Positions 1-9,267 of a stretch of 64,000 nucleotides of DNA are shown here, one piece after another. Made by a program: the position numbers and the translations under genes. The DNA lies in contig CAVUAF010000021.1 in assembly GCA_963739375.1 (NCBI GenBank), forward strand, positions 1 to 64,000. The letters run 5' to 3'. Numbering within the stretch: position 1 is the first letter of the stretch; each line of letters starts with the position of its first letter. The notes below the pieces were generated by a model. The model did no database searches. It was given only the letters and a program-made list of their open reading frames with translations, and was not told the DNA's origin. Origin of the DNA: CAVUAF01 sp963739375 (GTDB lineage: Bacteria > Acidobacteriota > Terriglobia > Terriglobales > Acidobacteriaceae).

Positions 1-495
1 AAAATAATCTTATCGTAGAGTTTCTTTTTCTAAAACTCCCGCTTCATAAAGGTTGTTTAAGAAAGGTTCAACCTTGATGCCTCGCTAACTATTGTTTCTA
101 CTACTGGATAACGATAACCAGCTTCTGAATCGTAAACGGGTTCAAGAGTTTTAATTTCGCCGCTTAGAAAATTGCTTAGCAAAATCTGCACATCATGGTC
201 TCTGTAGAGTTCAAGAGGTTCTTTTTTTCCTGCTTGTTTCATTTTTCTCCGAACGGCTCTTCTATTATTAGATAGATTCCTCATTTGGCGTAGTAAATTT
301 TAATACTTCATTTTATAGGCGTTAAATTTGCAACTATTATTCTGCGTAGGTATGTTTAAGCATTTCGAGGTGGTTTGCTCTGCAATTGCCACTTTACATA
401 TTCAGCTCCGCCGCTTGGTTTTATGTTGCATAACCGCCATTACGCCTTTTGAACAAACAATTGACAAGAATAAAGAAGTTAAGTCTTAACAATTC
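1..495. other. AT-rich contig-end segment of foreign composition
   Basis: This stretch is visibly AT-rich, with runs such as tttctttttc and aataaagaag, while sequence from about 1.45 kb onward is roughly 65% G+C. It holds one weak minus-strand ORF (57-284) and nothing else I recognise. It ends abruptly at about 495, where an unrelated coding fragment begins without its own start. The composition jump suggests a chimeric contig end or a recent junction. Confidence 0.5.
57..284 (-). CDS. Small hypothetical protein (75 aa)
   Basis: An ATG-to-TAA ORF of 75 residues in the AT-rich end segment. The N-terminal third is basic (MRNLSNNRRAVRRKMKQ) and the rest is mixed and soluble-looking, with no signal peptide or membrane segment. 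I recognise no family. It may be a real small gene of the foreign segment or a chance ORF. Composition differs from all later genes. Confidence 0.3.
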   Translation of the reverse strand: MRNLSNNRRAVRRKMKQAGKKEPLELYRDHDVQILLSNFLSGEIKTLEPVYDSEAGYRYPVVETIVSEASRLNLS

Positions 496-1436
496 AGATG
501 CCTCTACGCCGATGCAGGCGCCCGAGTCATCGGTGCGGATATGAACCCTAAGGTTGTCGAACGGGTAAGCAAAGGGGACCCACCAATCGATGAGACAGGC
601 CTCCCAGTTATGTTGAAGAAAGCGACGAGGTCTGGCAAATTTACGGCGACTACCAGCACAGAAGAAGCCGCGGCCGACTCGGACATTCTATTCATCGTCG
701 TTCCAACAATGATCGACAGACAGAAACGGGCAGATTACTCCGCCGTCGAAGACGCCTGCGTAAGCATTGGGAAGGGGTTGAGGAACGGTAGCCTAGTGAT
801 ATTCATGAGCACTTGTCGGCCCGGTGTAACCGAACGTGTAGTAAAGGCGACAATCGAGAAGTATTCCGGACTCGTCGCAGGCCAAGGCTTCGGTCTAGCC
901 TATAGTCCGATTCGTGCCATGGGCGGAAGAGCGCTCCAAGACATGCAGGGCTATAGCAAAATTGTTGGAGCCGTTGACAAGAAAAGCCTTGAAGCAGCTT
1001 GCGCCGCAATCTCAGTAATAGTGAAAGGTGAACTAATCCCGTCCGAGACATTAGGACTGCAGAATTATCAAAACTCTTTGAGACGATCTACAGAGACGTT
1101 AACATTGCACTCGCCAACGAGTTCGCACTTCTCTGCGAGGAAGTGGGTGTGGACTACCTGGAGACTATGAAAACCGCCAACAGTCAACCCTACTCTCATC
1201 TTCATTCAACCGGCGTTGGCGTGGGAGGCCACTGCTTACCAGTCTACCCATACTTACTCACAGCGAAACTTACGCTCTCGACGCTCGGCTCAGGTTAGTC
1301 CTAGAGGGGCGGAAGATAAACGACCTCATGCCCCGCCACGTCACCAAGCTTGCCTCCGATGGCATGCGGGTTTCAGGCAAATCACTCAAAAGAGCAAAGG
1401 TGGTTGTCCTCGGAATTAGTTACCGGCCCAACGTGG
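496..1436 (+). pseudogene. Nucleotide-sugar dehydrogenase fragment (UDP-ManNAc/UDP-Glc DH family), truncated and frameshifted
   Basis: Three reading frames together encode the core of a UDP-sugar/UDP-N-acetylmannosamine 6-dehydrogenase. Homology starts mid-Rossmann fold at about 496 (ADAGARVIGADMNP). It continues through ADSDILFIVVPT and FMSTCRPGVTERV to about 1038. It then shifts frame for VRDIRTAE and IYRDVNIALANEFALLCEEVG, including the catalytic-loop motif GVGVGGHCLPVYPY (active-site Cys), until about 1270. A second shift leads to the C-terminal domain (VVVLGISYRPNV), which stops at about 1436. Both shifts look like loss of one base from a short run (CCCC to CCC, TTT to TT). Both gene ends are missing. 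G+C is intermediate, unlike either flank. It is either a decayed transferred gene or a low-coverage assembly fragment. Confidence 0.75.
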
Positions 1437-2404
1437 TTTTGTTTTGTAGCCGCTTCAACCATCGTATTGCTCATGGCGGTGTAGGCATGAGTGGGGTCGG
1501 TGGGGTCAAACACCACCGAGAAGGGAATAACGCCGCCGGCGGCGAGCACCTGGGTCCAGTTCTGTCCGCCGTCGGAGGTGCGATAGATGCCCGACGCCGA
1601 GAAGCTGCCGCCCGCAAACGTCGACTTCATCACCCCGGCCAGCACTACGTTGGGGTTGGTGGGGCTCACCGCGATGCCGCCAATTTCGGCGCCGCCGTCC
1701 CCGTTGGACTGCGTTGGTCCGAAAGGCCCGACAAACGGCCCCGCCAGTTGGGTCCAGGTGGCACCTGCGTCGGTGGACTTCAGCACCCCGGCCCCGTAGT
1801 AGCTGTCGGAAAAGTTTTCCTCCCCCGTGCCGACGTAGATGACGTCGGGATTCGAGGGCGCCAGGGCGATGGAGCCGATTGCCAGCGAGGCCTGGGTGTC
1901 GGTCAGCGGGGTCCAGGAGGTGCCGCCGTCAGTTGTCTTCCAGACGCCGCCCTCGGCGCCGCCGGCGTACACCACGTTGTTGTTGCGGGGATCGATGGCC
2001 AGCGCCGAGACGCGTCCGCTGGCGTTGGGCCAGCCGCCGCTGGGATCGCCGGCGGGCAGCGTCGGCTGCGGTCCAATCGGCACCCACGCTCCGGTCGGCG
2101 GGGGCAACTGCCCTCCGCCCGACAATCGCGGCAGGGCACTGCGCGTCTGCGCGCTGTCGCGCACCATGCGCTCGAACTGCCGCAGCGCCCGCAACCGCGC
2201 GCCCGCGGGAACCTGCCCGGTCGCGTCCTTGCGCCGGTTGTAAAACCACGCATTGCGGCGCTCCAGCGTGTCTTCCTGTTCCCGGCTCTCCTGCCGCAGC
2301 GCCCGGGGTCCCGGCGCGCTCGGCCGGGCCTCCTGGGCGACGCCAGGGGCGCACAGCAGGAGGAGCGCCAGAGACGCATACATACTACGCAAGGTTGGGA
2401 TCAT
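1437..2404 (-). CDS. Secreted BNR/VPS10-type beta-propeller protein, 3' truncated
   Basis: The start chosen is the ATG giving MIPTLRSMYASLALLLLCAPGVAQ, a clear signal peptide; a longer in-frame start at 2452 adds an implausible N-tail. After a charged linker come repeated glycosyl-hydrolase-like blades of the type VYAGGAEGGVWKTTDGGTSW, VIYVGTGEE and GVLKSTDAGATWTQ, typical of sialidase/VPS10/photosystem-assembly-like propellers that are abundant as secreted proteins in Acidobacteria. Reading continues to a stop at 1382, but the last ~20 residues lie inside the unrelated dehydrogenase fragment, so the real gene is cut at about 1437. Only 3-4 blades are present where family members usually have many more. 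Function beyond a secreted binding scaffold is unknown. Confidence 0.75.
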
Positions 2405-2476
2405 GACAGACCACGGCCTCGTCAACGCGCGGTTACGGAGGAGTAACCCCAACTCTAGCGCCGGGTTGCGGTGAAG

Positions 2477-3388
2477 TCAACGCGAATGCCGTGCCTGCCG
2501 CAGCCATTGGTACAGCCCGTGGAAGTGGTCTATGTGGTCCGGCGCCGAGTTACCCGCGAAGCCCAGGACCAGCAATCCCCGGGCGCGGGTGGCGCTCAAC
2601 TGCTGCATGCCTCCCGGTCCCCAGCGCAGCCCGTTGTGACGCTCCAAGTGCAGCGCTTTCAGCAGGTAATCGGTGCATTCCGTGGTGCTGGCGAAGGTCC
2701 CCGGAAAAATCTCCGAGTGAGTAATCACGAAGCGCTTCTTGCCGGTTACTGCTTCGCGCGCGAAGTCCAGGAACGGTTCCAGGCCGGCGCCATCGAGCGG
2801 GCCCGGCGAGCCTTCGGGAACGTAGCTGGTATGCAGGCCGTCGGCCAGCACCACCGCGTCGAGCCGCGCCCAGTTTTCGTGGTTGCGCAGGATTTCCCGC
2901 ACCGCTCCATACCCCGCGCTGAACCCCGAAATCACCAGCGGATGAAAGCGTGGCGGGTGCTCCGCCGCCAGCGTGTGCGCCGCTTCTTCCAGCAGCCGCG
3001 CGAACTGCTGCGGATCGGCGAAAGCGCGGGTGTAGACGCCCGAGCCCGCGCCCAGTTGCACGCTCAGCACCGCGGCGTGCCGGTCCACTCGGTGGGCGCT
3101 CCACTCCGCCAGCCAGCCGGCGCCGTGGAAATGCACGAACAGCGGCACGGTCGGCCCTACCTTCGCGTCTTCCGGCAGGAACAGCGTCCCCAACGACAGC
3201 TTCCAGCGCTGCCCGCGCAGTTCGGTCTGCGGGATGCGCCGGTGCGCCCGCGTCGTGTCCATCATCGGTGAAGGGTTTTGTGCCGCCGGCGCTGGGGCGG
3301 AAGGCGCCGGAACCGGCGGCGGCGCTTGCGCCACCCCGGCAGGGAAGAGCAGTGCCGTCAGCAACCCGAAAATCAGCAGCCGCCACAT
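2477..3388 (-). CDS. Secreted alpha/beta-hydrolase-fold protein
   Basis: 303 residues beginning with a signal peptide (MWRLLIFGLLTALLFPAGVAQ) and a Pro/Ala-rich linker. The catalytic domain shows an oxyanion-hole-like HFHGAGW, the nucleophile elbow GFSAGYGA (Gly-X-Ser-X-Gly) near residue 170, and a late His in the C-terminal part (DHIDHFHG). It probably hydrolyses an ester or peptide in the periplasm or outside the cell; the substrate cannot be read from sequence. It is transcribed divergently from the M20 peptidase and tail-to-head with the truncated propeller gene. Confidence 0.75.
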   Translation of the reverse strand: MWRLLIFGLLTALLFPAGVAQAPPPVPAPSAPAPAAQNPSPMMDTTRAHRRIPQTELRGQRWKLSLGTLFLPEDAKVGPTVPLFVHFHGAGWLAEWSAHRVDRHAAVLSVQLGAGSGVYTRAFADPQQFARLLEEAAHTLAAEHPPRFHPLVISGFSAGYGAVREILRNHENWARLDAVVLADGLHTSYVPEGSPGPLDGAGLEPFLDFAREAVTGKKRFVITHSEIFPGTFASTTECTDYLLKALHLERHNGLRWGPGGMQQLSATRARGLLVLGFAGNSAPDHIDHFHGLYQWLRQARHSR

Positions 3389-3501
3389 TGCCGGAACTTT
3401 ACACCCGGGGGTCGCGTCTTGAGTTCAGTTCCCATCGCCGTGCCCTTGGTGTTTCCTGCATGTTCTTTGTGGTTCGCTTTTTGTAAACTCCTTCGTCACC
3501 T

Positions 3502-5025
3502 ATGAAGCGTCTTGCGATTCCCATTTTCCTCCTGCTGCCGACGCTGGCCGTTGCCCAACCGGCGCCCACGCTGCGCGCCGCGGTGCGCCAATACCGGCAG
3601 CAGCACGAGCCGCAGATTGTGCGCGACTTCGCCGCCCTGCTGGCCCTCCCGAACCTCGCTTCCGACCGCGCCAACATCCAGCTCAACGCCGAGCGCATTG
3701 CCGAGCTGCTGCGCGCCCGCGGGGTGGAGACGCGCCTGCTCCCCGGCGCCGGAGGGCCGCCCATCGTTTTCGGCGAACTTCGCGTGCCCGGCGCCCGCCG
3801 CACCCTCATCTTCTACGCCCATTACGACGGCCAGCCCGTCGATCCCGCGCAGTGGTCGTCGCCGCCCTGGCAGCCAACGCTGCGCCGCGGCCCGGTCGAG
3901 GAGGCGCGCAACACCGTCGGCCTGGAGACGCTGCCGCCCACCGTGCCGCCCGAATCGCGGCTCTACGCGCGCTCTTCCGGCGACGACAAGGCGCCCATCC
4001 AGGCGCTGCTGACCGCGCTCGACGCGCTGCGCGCCGCCGGCCGTGCTCCCACCGTCAACGTGAAGTTTTTCTTCGAAGGCGAAGAGGAGGCCGGCTCGCC
4101 GCATCTGGCCGCCGCCATCCAGCAGCATGGGTCGCTGCTCGCCGCCGACGCCTGGATCCTGTGCGACGGCCCGGTGCACCAGTCGCGCCGCATGCAGGTC
4201 TACTTCGGCGCCCGCGGCATCACCGACCTCGAGCTCACGCTCTACGGCCCGGCGCGCACGCTCCACAGCGGCCACTATGGCAACTGGGCGCCCAACCCGG
4301 CGGCGCAGCTCGCCAACCTGCTTGCCAGCCTGCGCGACCGCGACGGGCGCATCCTCATCCCCGGCTTCTACGACGATGTCCGCCGCCTGAGCCCCTCCGA
4401 ACAGGCCGCCCTGCGCGCCGCTCCCGACGTCGACCGCCAGCTCCGCGATGAACTCCAGCTCGCCTGGACGGAAAGTCCCGGCCAGCCGCTCCTGCTTGCC
4501 ATCACGCAACCGGCGTTGAACGTCCGCGGCCTCGAGGCCGGGCATGTCGGCAGCAAGGCGCAGAATGCCATCGCCACCGAGGCCCGCGCTTCCATGGATT
4601 TCCGCCTCGTTCCCGACCAGCAGCCGCAGCGCGTCCGCGAGCGCGTGGAAGCGTTTCTCAAAGAGCAGGGATACACGCTCGTGGACCATCCGCCCGACCC
4701 GCAGACGCGCCGCACTCAGCCCCGCCTGGTCGAGCTGCACTGGGGCCCCGGCTATCCCGCGGCGCGTACCTCGATGGAGCTGCCCATCGTCCGCGCCGTC
4801 GTCGGCGCCATCGAGCAGACGCTCGGCTCGCCCATCGTCAAGCTGCCCATGCTCGGCGGCAGCGTCCCCATGTACCTGTTTACCGACGTGCTCCACACCC
4901 CGGTGATCGGCGTGCCCATCGCCAACCATGACGACAACCAGCACGCCGCCAACGAAAATTTGCGCATCCAGAACCTGTGGGACGGGATCGAAATATTCGC
5001 GGGGATTTTGACGGGGGTGCAGTGA
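3502..5025 (+). CDS. M20 family metallopeptidase (dipeptidase), secreted
   Basis: 507 residues with a signal peptide (MKRLAIPIFLLLPTLAVAQ). Di-zinc M20 motifs are in order: HYDGQPVD (ligand His and Asp), SSGDDKAPIQ (bridging Asp), FFFEGEEEAGS (general-base Glu and ligand Glu), a dimerisation-domain histidine (LHSGHYGNW), and a late ligand His in ANHDDNQHAANE. This matches peptidase family M20/M25/M40, hydrolysing short peptides or acyl-amino acids in the periplasm. Length fits the dipeptidase subgroup. It is followed by a long imperfect inverted repeat and then msrA. Confidence 0.88.
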   Translation: MKRLAIPIFLLLPTLAVAQPAPTLRAAVRQYRQQHEPQIVRDFAALLALPNLASDRANIQLNAERIAELLRARGVETRLLPGAGGPPIVFGELRVPGARRTLIFYAHYDGQPVDPAQWSSPPWQPTLRRGPVEEARNTVGLETLPPTVPPESRLYARSSGDDKAPIQALLTALDALRAAGRAPTVNVKFFFEGEEEAGSPHLAAAIQQHGSLLAADAWILCDGPVHQSRRMQVYFGARGITDLELTLYGPARTLHSGHYGNWAPNPAAQLANLLASLRDRDGRILIPGFYDDVRRLSPSEQAALRAAPDVDRQLRDELQLAWTESPGQPLLLAITQPALNVRGLEAGHVGSKAQNAIATEARASMDFRLVPDQQPQRVRERVEAFLKEQGYTLVDHPPDPQTRRTQPRLVELHWGPGYPAARTSMELPIVRAVVGAIEQTLGSPIVKLPMLGGSVPMYLFTDVLHTPVIGVPIANHDDNQHAANENLRIQNLWDGIEIFAGILTGVQ

Positions 5026-5125
5026 AGGCGCTTTCCGCTCTCCGCCTTCTGCTCTCCGCTCAGGATGACAACGCGACGTAATCGCATGGGACGGACAGCG
5101 GAGAGCAGAACGCGGACAGCGCCTT
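5025..5125. repeat. Long imperfect inverted repeat between M20 peptidase and msrA
   Basis: The left arm (5025-5060) contains AAGGCGCTTTCCGC and TTCTGCTCTCCGCT. The right arm (5097-5125) is the reverse complement of both pieces with a small indel. The inner 14-bp stem TTCTGCTCTCCGCT / AGCGGAGAGCAGAA is perfect. There is no T-tract, so it is not a classical terminator. A similar motif (cagctttccgct...agcggaa) sits in the groES-groEL spacer. Confidence 0.6.
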
Positions 5126-5181
5126 TGCCAGCAGCGAGCAGCTAGCAGCCATCAGCCAACACCAACGACTGAGGAGACAAC

Positions 5182-5655
5182 ATGCCACAACTCGCCACCT
5201 TTGCCGCCGGGTGCTTTTGGGGGGTAGAGGCCGATTTCCGCGAGCTGCCGGGCGTGCTCGACGCGGCCGCCGGCTACATGGGCGGCACGCTCGACAACCC
5301 AACCTACAAAGACGTCTGCACCGACCGCACCGGCCACGCCGAGGTCGTGCAGGTGACCTTCGACCCCGCCAAGGTCGGTTACGAGCACCTGGTGGAGGCC
5401 TTCTATAAGCTGCACGATCCCACGCAACTCAACCGCCAGGGGCCGGACCACGGCACGCAGTACCGCAGCGTCATCTTCTTCCACACGCCGGAGCAGGAGA
5501 CGGCCGCGCGCGCCGCGAAAGAAAAGCTCGAACAGTCAAAGCGCTTCCCACGCCCCATCGTGACGCAAATCGTTCCCGCCGCCGCCTTCTGGCGCGCCGA
5601 GGACTACCACCAGCGCTACCTGGAAAAGCGCGGCCTCCGCCACTGCCACATCTAA
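5182..5655 (+). CDS. msrA: Peptide-methionine (S)-S-oxide reductase MsrA
   Basis: 157 residues, matching the compact MsrA length. The catalytic motif GCFWG is at residues 10-14, followed by YMGGTLDNPTYKDVCTDRTGHAEVVQV, DPTQLNRQGPDHGTQYRS and AEDYHQRYL, all family signatures. It reduces methionine-S-sulfoxide in proteins, using the GCFWG cysteine, to repair oxidative damage in the cytosol. A strong ribosome site (GAGGAGA) lies 4-5 bases before the ATG. It is flanked by a divergent repeat region upstream and a convergent S9 peptidase downstream. Confidence 0.95.
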   Translation: MPQLATFAAGCFWGVEADFRELPGVLDAAAGYMGGTLDNPTYKDVCTDRTGHAEVVQVTFDPAKVGYEHLVEAFYKLHDPTQLNRQGPDHGTQYRSVIFFHTPEQETAARAAKEKLEQSKRFPRPIVTQIVPAAAFWRAEDYHQRYLEKRGLRHCHI

Positions 5656-5704
5656 GGCAAGAGTAATAAGGCAAGAGTCAGGCTGACCTCCTGCCCGTGT
5701 TTTC

Positions 5705-7975
5705 TTACTTCGCCGTTGCCGCCACGTCCCGATACGCCGCCACATCGCGTCCCTGCAGCCATTTGTCCATCCAGGAGACGATGTGCTGGAGCCGCTCGAT
5801 GCGGTGCCACGGCTGCCCCGAGCGCGAGAGTTCGTGCGATTCGCCGGGGAAGCGCACCATCACGGTGGGCCGCTTCAGGTACTTCAGCGCGCGAAACATC
5901 ATCTCGCCGCCCGCGCCCGGCGGCGTGCGGTAGTCCGCCTCGCCCAGCACGAACATGATCGGCGTCTTGACGTTGCGGATGTAGGTGATCGGTGAGCGCG
6001 CCTTGAAGTCGGCTTCCTGGTCGAAGGGCGCGCCCCGGAACCACGAGGGCTGGAACTGCGAGAAGTCGGCGGTGTACCACCAATCCGCCCAGTCGGCGAT
6101 GTCGCGCTGCGCCACCGCTGCCGCAAACCGGTCGGTGTGCCCCACCACCCAGTTGGTCAGCAGCCCGCCGCCCGAGCCGCCCGTCACTCCCAGCTTGGCG
6201 GGATCGATGTATCCCTTCTTCACGACCTCGTCCACGCCCAGCATCAGGTCTTTGAAGTCGTCGCCGGGATAGTGGTACTGGATGATGTTCCCGAACTCCT
6301 GCCCGTAGCTGGTCGAGCCGCGCGGGTTCGGATACAGCACCACGTAGCCCTTCGCCGCCATCCACTGGAACTCGTGGTCGAAGACGTAGCCGTAGGCCGA
6401 GTGCGGCCCGCCGTGAATGTCGAGGATGAGCGGGTACTTCTTCGCCGGATCGAAGTCCGGCGGCTTCTGCACCCACGCCTGGATCTTCTTGGCGTCGAAG
6501 CTGGGGTACCAGATCTCTTCCGGCTCGGTGAGGTTGAGCTGCGCCAGCAGCTTTTCGTTGATGTTGGTGAGGCGGCGCGCCTCGCCGTGTCCGAAGACGA
6601 AGAGGTCGCCAATGAGCGTGGGGGTGGAGAGCGTCACCACGAAGCGGCCGTCGCCGGCGCTGCGGAACTGCTCGATGGCGTGATTCCCCTGCGTGTATTG
6701 GCGGAGGAGGTGGGCGATTTCGGTGGCGGCGCCGGTCGCGGCGTCGAACTGGTAGAGGTTGGCGCGCCCCTCCTTCGCCACCACGTCAATGATGGCTCGC
6801 CCATCGCTCGTCCAGATGGGCCGCGACTGGCCTCCGGCGCGCGGCGGCCCATTGTCGCCGCCCACACCCGAGCCCACGTCGTAGTCGAAATTTGCGGTCA
6901 GGTTCTTCGGCGTGCCGCCGTTGACATCCATGACCCACAGATCGGGCTCGGTGTACGACTGCACCTGCGGCCCGCGGGCGGCGCCGCGGAACGCCAGTCT
7001 CGTGCCGTCGGGACTGAGCGTCAGCCCATTGGCCCCGAAGTCGAGTTGCGTGACCTTGCGCGCTTCGCCGCCGCTTGCCGGAACCGACCAGATCGTCGTC
7101 GTCGGCAGCTCGTAGTACGGCTCGTCCACGTGCGTCGAGGTGAAGTAAATCTGGCTGCCGTCGCGCGCCCACAGCGGCTGCCCGTCCTCAAACTTGCCGC
7201 TGGTGAGCTGCTTCGGCGTGGGCGGATCGTCGAATACCTCGGGCACGCTCACCACCCAGAGGTGGTTGGGATGCGTGGGATCGAGATACCCGCCGCCGTT
7301 GGTGCGATACACCGCGCGCGTGATCACGCGCACGTCGCTCTCGTGTTCCGGGTTGAACGCGGAAGTTTCGCCGCCGGCCTCTTCCTCGCGCGCCGCCGGC
7401 GCTCCCGCGCCGCGCGGTCCGCTCGCCGCCTGGGCTGCCCGCCGCTGCCGCCGCTGGTCGTCGGCCGTGGTGTCGCTCTGGAAGACAATCCGCGTCCCCT
7501 CCGGCGACCACACCGGGTTGCCCGCGCCTCGCGCCAGGTTGGTCAGTGCCTGGGCCTCGCCACCCGCCAGCGACAACACGTAAATCTGCGCGCGCGGGCC
7601 GCCACGGCCGGCGGCCTCACCCGGCTGGCCAGGCTGCGCCTCGGGGGCGCGCACGAAGGCCAGGCGCTTGCCGTCGGGCGACCAGCGCGGCGTCGCATCC
7701 CGCTTGCTGCTCGTCAGCCGTTGCGGCTCGCCGCCGCTCGTGGACACCATCCACAGCGAGGTGTCGTAGTTGTCCTTGCGGTCATTGACCGTGATCCGCA
7801 CGAAGACCACGCGCGACCCGTCGGGCGACACCTGTGGATCGCCGATCCAGTTGAACTGGAAGAGGTCTTTTTCCGTGATCGCGCGTTTGCCCCCCGGCGC
7901 GGCTTGCGCGAAGGCGAAAAGGAACGAGGCCAGGACGGCGAGCGGGACCACGAGAGCAGCACGCTTGCGCAACAT
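5705..7975 (-). CDS. S9 family serine peptidase (dipeptidyl/acylaminoacyl-peptidase type), secreted
   Basis: About 756 residues. The ATG at 7975 is preferred over a GTG at 7981 because GGAGG lies 5 bases upstream of it. A signal peptide is followed by an N-terminal seven-bladed propeller with TolB/PD40-like repeats (QVSPDGSRVVF, PRWSPDGKRLAF, TLSPDGTRLAF), then an alpha/beta-hydrolase domain. Catalytic triad motifs are visible: TGGSGGGLLTNW (Ser), LGEADYRTPP (Asp) and PGESHELSRSG (His). It cleaves oligopeptides, probably in the periplasm. An internal Ala/Arg-rich insert (near residues 195-215) lies in a propeller loop. It converges with msrA and is followed on its 5' side by the SPFH gene in the same direction. 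Confidence 0.9.
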   Translation of the reverse strand: MLRKRAALVVPLAVLASFLFAFAQAAPGGKRAITEKDLFQFNWIGDPQVSPDGSRVVFVRITVNDRKDNYDTSLWMVSTSGGEPQRLTSSKRDATPRWSPDGKRLAFVRAPEAQPGQPGEAAGRGGPRAQIYVLSLAGGEAQALTNLARGAGNPVWSPEGTRIVFQSDTTADDQRRQRRAAQAASGPRGAGAPAAREEEAGGETSAFNPEHESDVRVITRAVYRTNGGGYLDPTHPNHLWVVSVPEVFDDPPTPKQLTSGKFEDGQPLWARDGSQIYFTSTHVDEPYYELPTTTIWSVPASGGEARKVTQLDFGANGLTLSPDGTRLAFRGAARGPQVQSYTEPDLWVMDVNGGTPKNLTANFDYDVGSGVGGDNGPPRAGGQSRPIWTSDGRAIIDVVAKEGRANLYQFDAATGAATEIAHLLRQYTQGNHAIEQFRSAGDGRFVVTLSTPTLIGDLFVFGHGEARRLTNINEKLLAQLNLTEPEEIWYPSFDAKKIQAWVQKPPDFDPAKKYPLILDIHGGPHSAYGYVFDHEFQWMAAKGYVVLYPNPRGSTSYGQEFGNIIQYHYPGDDFKDLMLGVDEVVKKGYIDPAKLGVTGGSGGGLLTNWVVGHTDRFAAAVAQRDIADWADWWYTADFSQFQPSWFRGAPFDQEADFKARSPITYIRNVKTPIMFVLGEADYRTPPGAGGEMMFRALKYLKRPTVMVRFPGESHELSRSGQPWHRIERLQHIVSWMDKWLQGRDVAAYRDVAATAK

Positions 7976-8043
7976 CGGCACCTCCGAGAGTCGCCCTTTA
8001 TAGCAGGGAAGCGCATGGGGTGAGAAGTTTCAGCGGCAAAAGC

Positions 8044-8085
8044 ATCCCGAGCGCAGCCAGGGATCGCCTCGCTACGCTCGGGATT
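8044..8085. repeat. Dispersed ATCCCGAGC / GCTCGGGAT palindromic repeat
   Basis: ATCCCGAGC...GCTCGGGAT form the outer stem of a 42-base element containing two further GATC/CTCGC pieces. It is one copy of a family seen in many gaps of this window (5053, 13722, 15700, 21350, 30835, 36050, 36455, 42540) with the core agatccctcgc...gctcgggatgaca. The role is unknown; such elements are common in acidobacterial intergenic DNA. Confidence 0.6.
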
Positions 8086-8100
8086 GTCTTGGTGATCCGG

Positions 8101-9048
8101 CTATCGGTTTCCCGCCGCGCCGCCGCTTGCCGCGGCCTCGGAGCTCCGCTCCTGCGCGCTGGCCCCCACCATGATTGCGTTCTGGATCTGCGCGAAGAAG
8201 TCGGGCATGGCGCCGGGCGAGTGCGGCAGCAGGATAGTGTTGCTGCGCGCCTGCGCCCCGATCTCTTTCAGCGTGTCGAAGTACTGCGTCATCAGCACCA
8301 GCGCCATGACGTCGCGCGCCGAAGCGCCTTCCACACTCTCCTTGAAGGCTTCCACCGACTCGCGCAGCCCGCTGATGATGGCCTTACGCTGGTCGGCGAT
8401 GCCCTTGCCCTGCAGGGCCTTGCTCTCGGCTTCCGCCTCGGCCTGCTTCACTTTCAGGATTTTCTCGGCCTCGCCCCGTGCCGTCGCCGCCACCTGCTCG
8501 CGCTGCGCCGCGTTGATGTCATTCATCGCCGACTTCACCTTGTCGTCGGGCATGACGTCGATCACCAGCGCCTTGATGATGGTGTAACCGAAGTCGGTCA
8601 TCACCGTCGCCAGCTCCTGCTTCACCGCGTTGGCGATGTTGTCCTTCTGTTCGAACACCTCGTCCACCAGCAGCTTCGGCACCTGCGAGCGCACCGAGTC
8701 GAAGACGTAGCTGGTGATCTGCTCCTGCGGGTTCTGCAGCCGGTAGAACGCCGCGTACACCTTCTCCGCCAGCACCTGGTACTGCACCGAGACCAGCACC
8801 TTGACGAAGACGTTGTCCTTGGTCTTGGTCTCGACCTCGACGCGGAACTGCTGCACCTTCATGTTCAGCTTGCCCGCGACCTTTTCTATCCACGGCAGTT
8901 TGAAGTTCAGGCCCGGCCCGGCCACGCGCGCAAACTTCCCCAGCCGCTGGATGACCGCCATCTCCGCCTGCGTCACCGTGAAGAACCCGCCAAAAAACGT
9001 GAAGATGCCGAACAGCACCACCAGGATGACAAACCAGAAGCCGATCAT
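8101..9048 (-). CDS. SPFH/Band-7 (stomatin-like) membrane protein
   Basis: 315 residues from the ATG at 9048, which has GGAGGAGGCGAGA just upstream; a longer in-frame start at 9078 adds only basic residues. One N-terminal membrane helix (MIGFWFVILVVLFGIFTFFGG) is followed by the SPFH domain (VTQAEMAVIQRLGKFARVAGPGLNFKLP) and an Ala/Glu/Lys-rich coiled coil (AAQREQVAATARGEAEKILK). Stomatin/QmcA/HflK-like proteins oligomerise in membrane microdomains and scaffold proteases or channels. In a hopanoid-producing cell, an association with hopanoid-rich membrane domains is plausible but is inference. No NfeD partner is adjacent. Confidence 0.88.
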   Translation of the reverse strand: MIGFWFVILVVLFGIFTFFGGFFTVTQAEMAVIQRLGKFARVAGPGLNFKLPWIEKVAGKLNMKVQQFRVEVETKTKDNVFVKVLVSVQYQVLAEKVYAAFYRLQNPQEQITSYVFDSVRSQVPKLLVDEVFEQKDNIANAVKQELATVMTDFGYTIIKALVIDVMPDDKVKSAMNDINAAQREQVAATARGEAEKILKVKQAEAEAESKALQGKGIADQRKAIISGLRESVEAFKESVEGASARDVMALVLMTQYFDTLKEIGAQARSNTILLPHSPGAMPDFFAQIQNAIMVGASAQERSSEAAASGGAAGNR

Positions 9049-9267
9049 TTCTCGCCTCCTCCGCGCCTGCACCCGCAAGCGCCTCTCTGACGCCGCTTTG
9101 AGCGTGCCGATTATCTACTGAGAGGAAAAAAGTGCAAGCGGATTTCGCGAGATTGCCGCACTGCTGAACTGCGGAATTGCAGAATTGCAGATGCCGCGCG
9201 CCCGCGGCTATTCCGGCAGTTCCGCAGTTCGGCAATCCGGCAATTGTTGCGGGGTCTCGGCTGCGAA

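Noticed and set aside
1328..2446. 372-codon plus-strand ORF
   Set aside because: It is the antisense of the propeller gene, entered from the dehydrogenase fragment; no protein motif.
5025..5125. Terminator between the M20 peptidase and msrA
   Set aside because: A strong inverted repeat but no T-tract; classed as a repeat.
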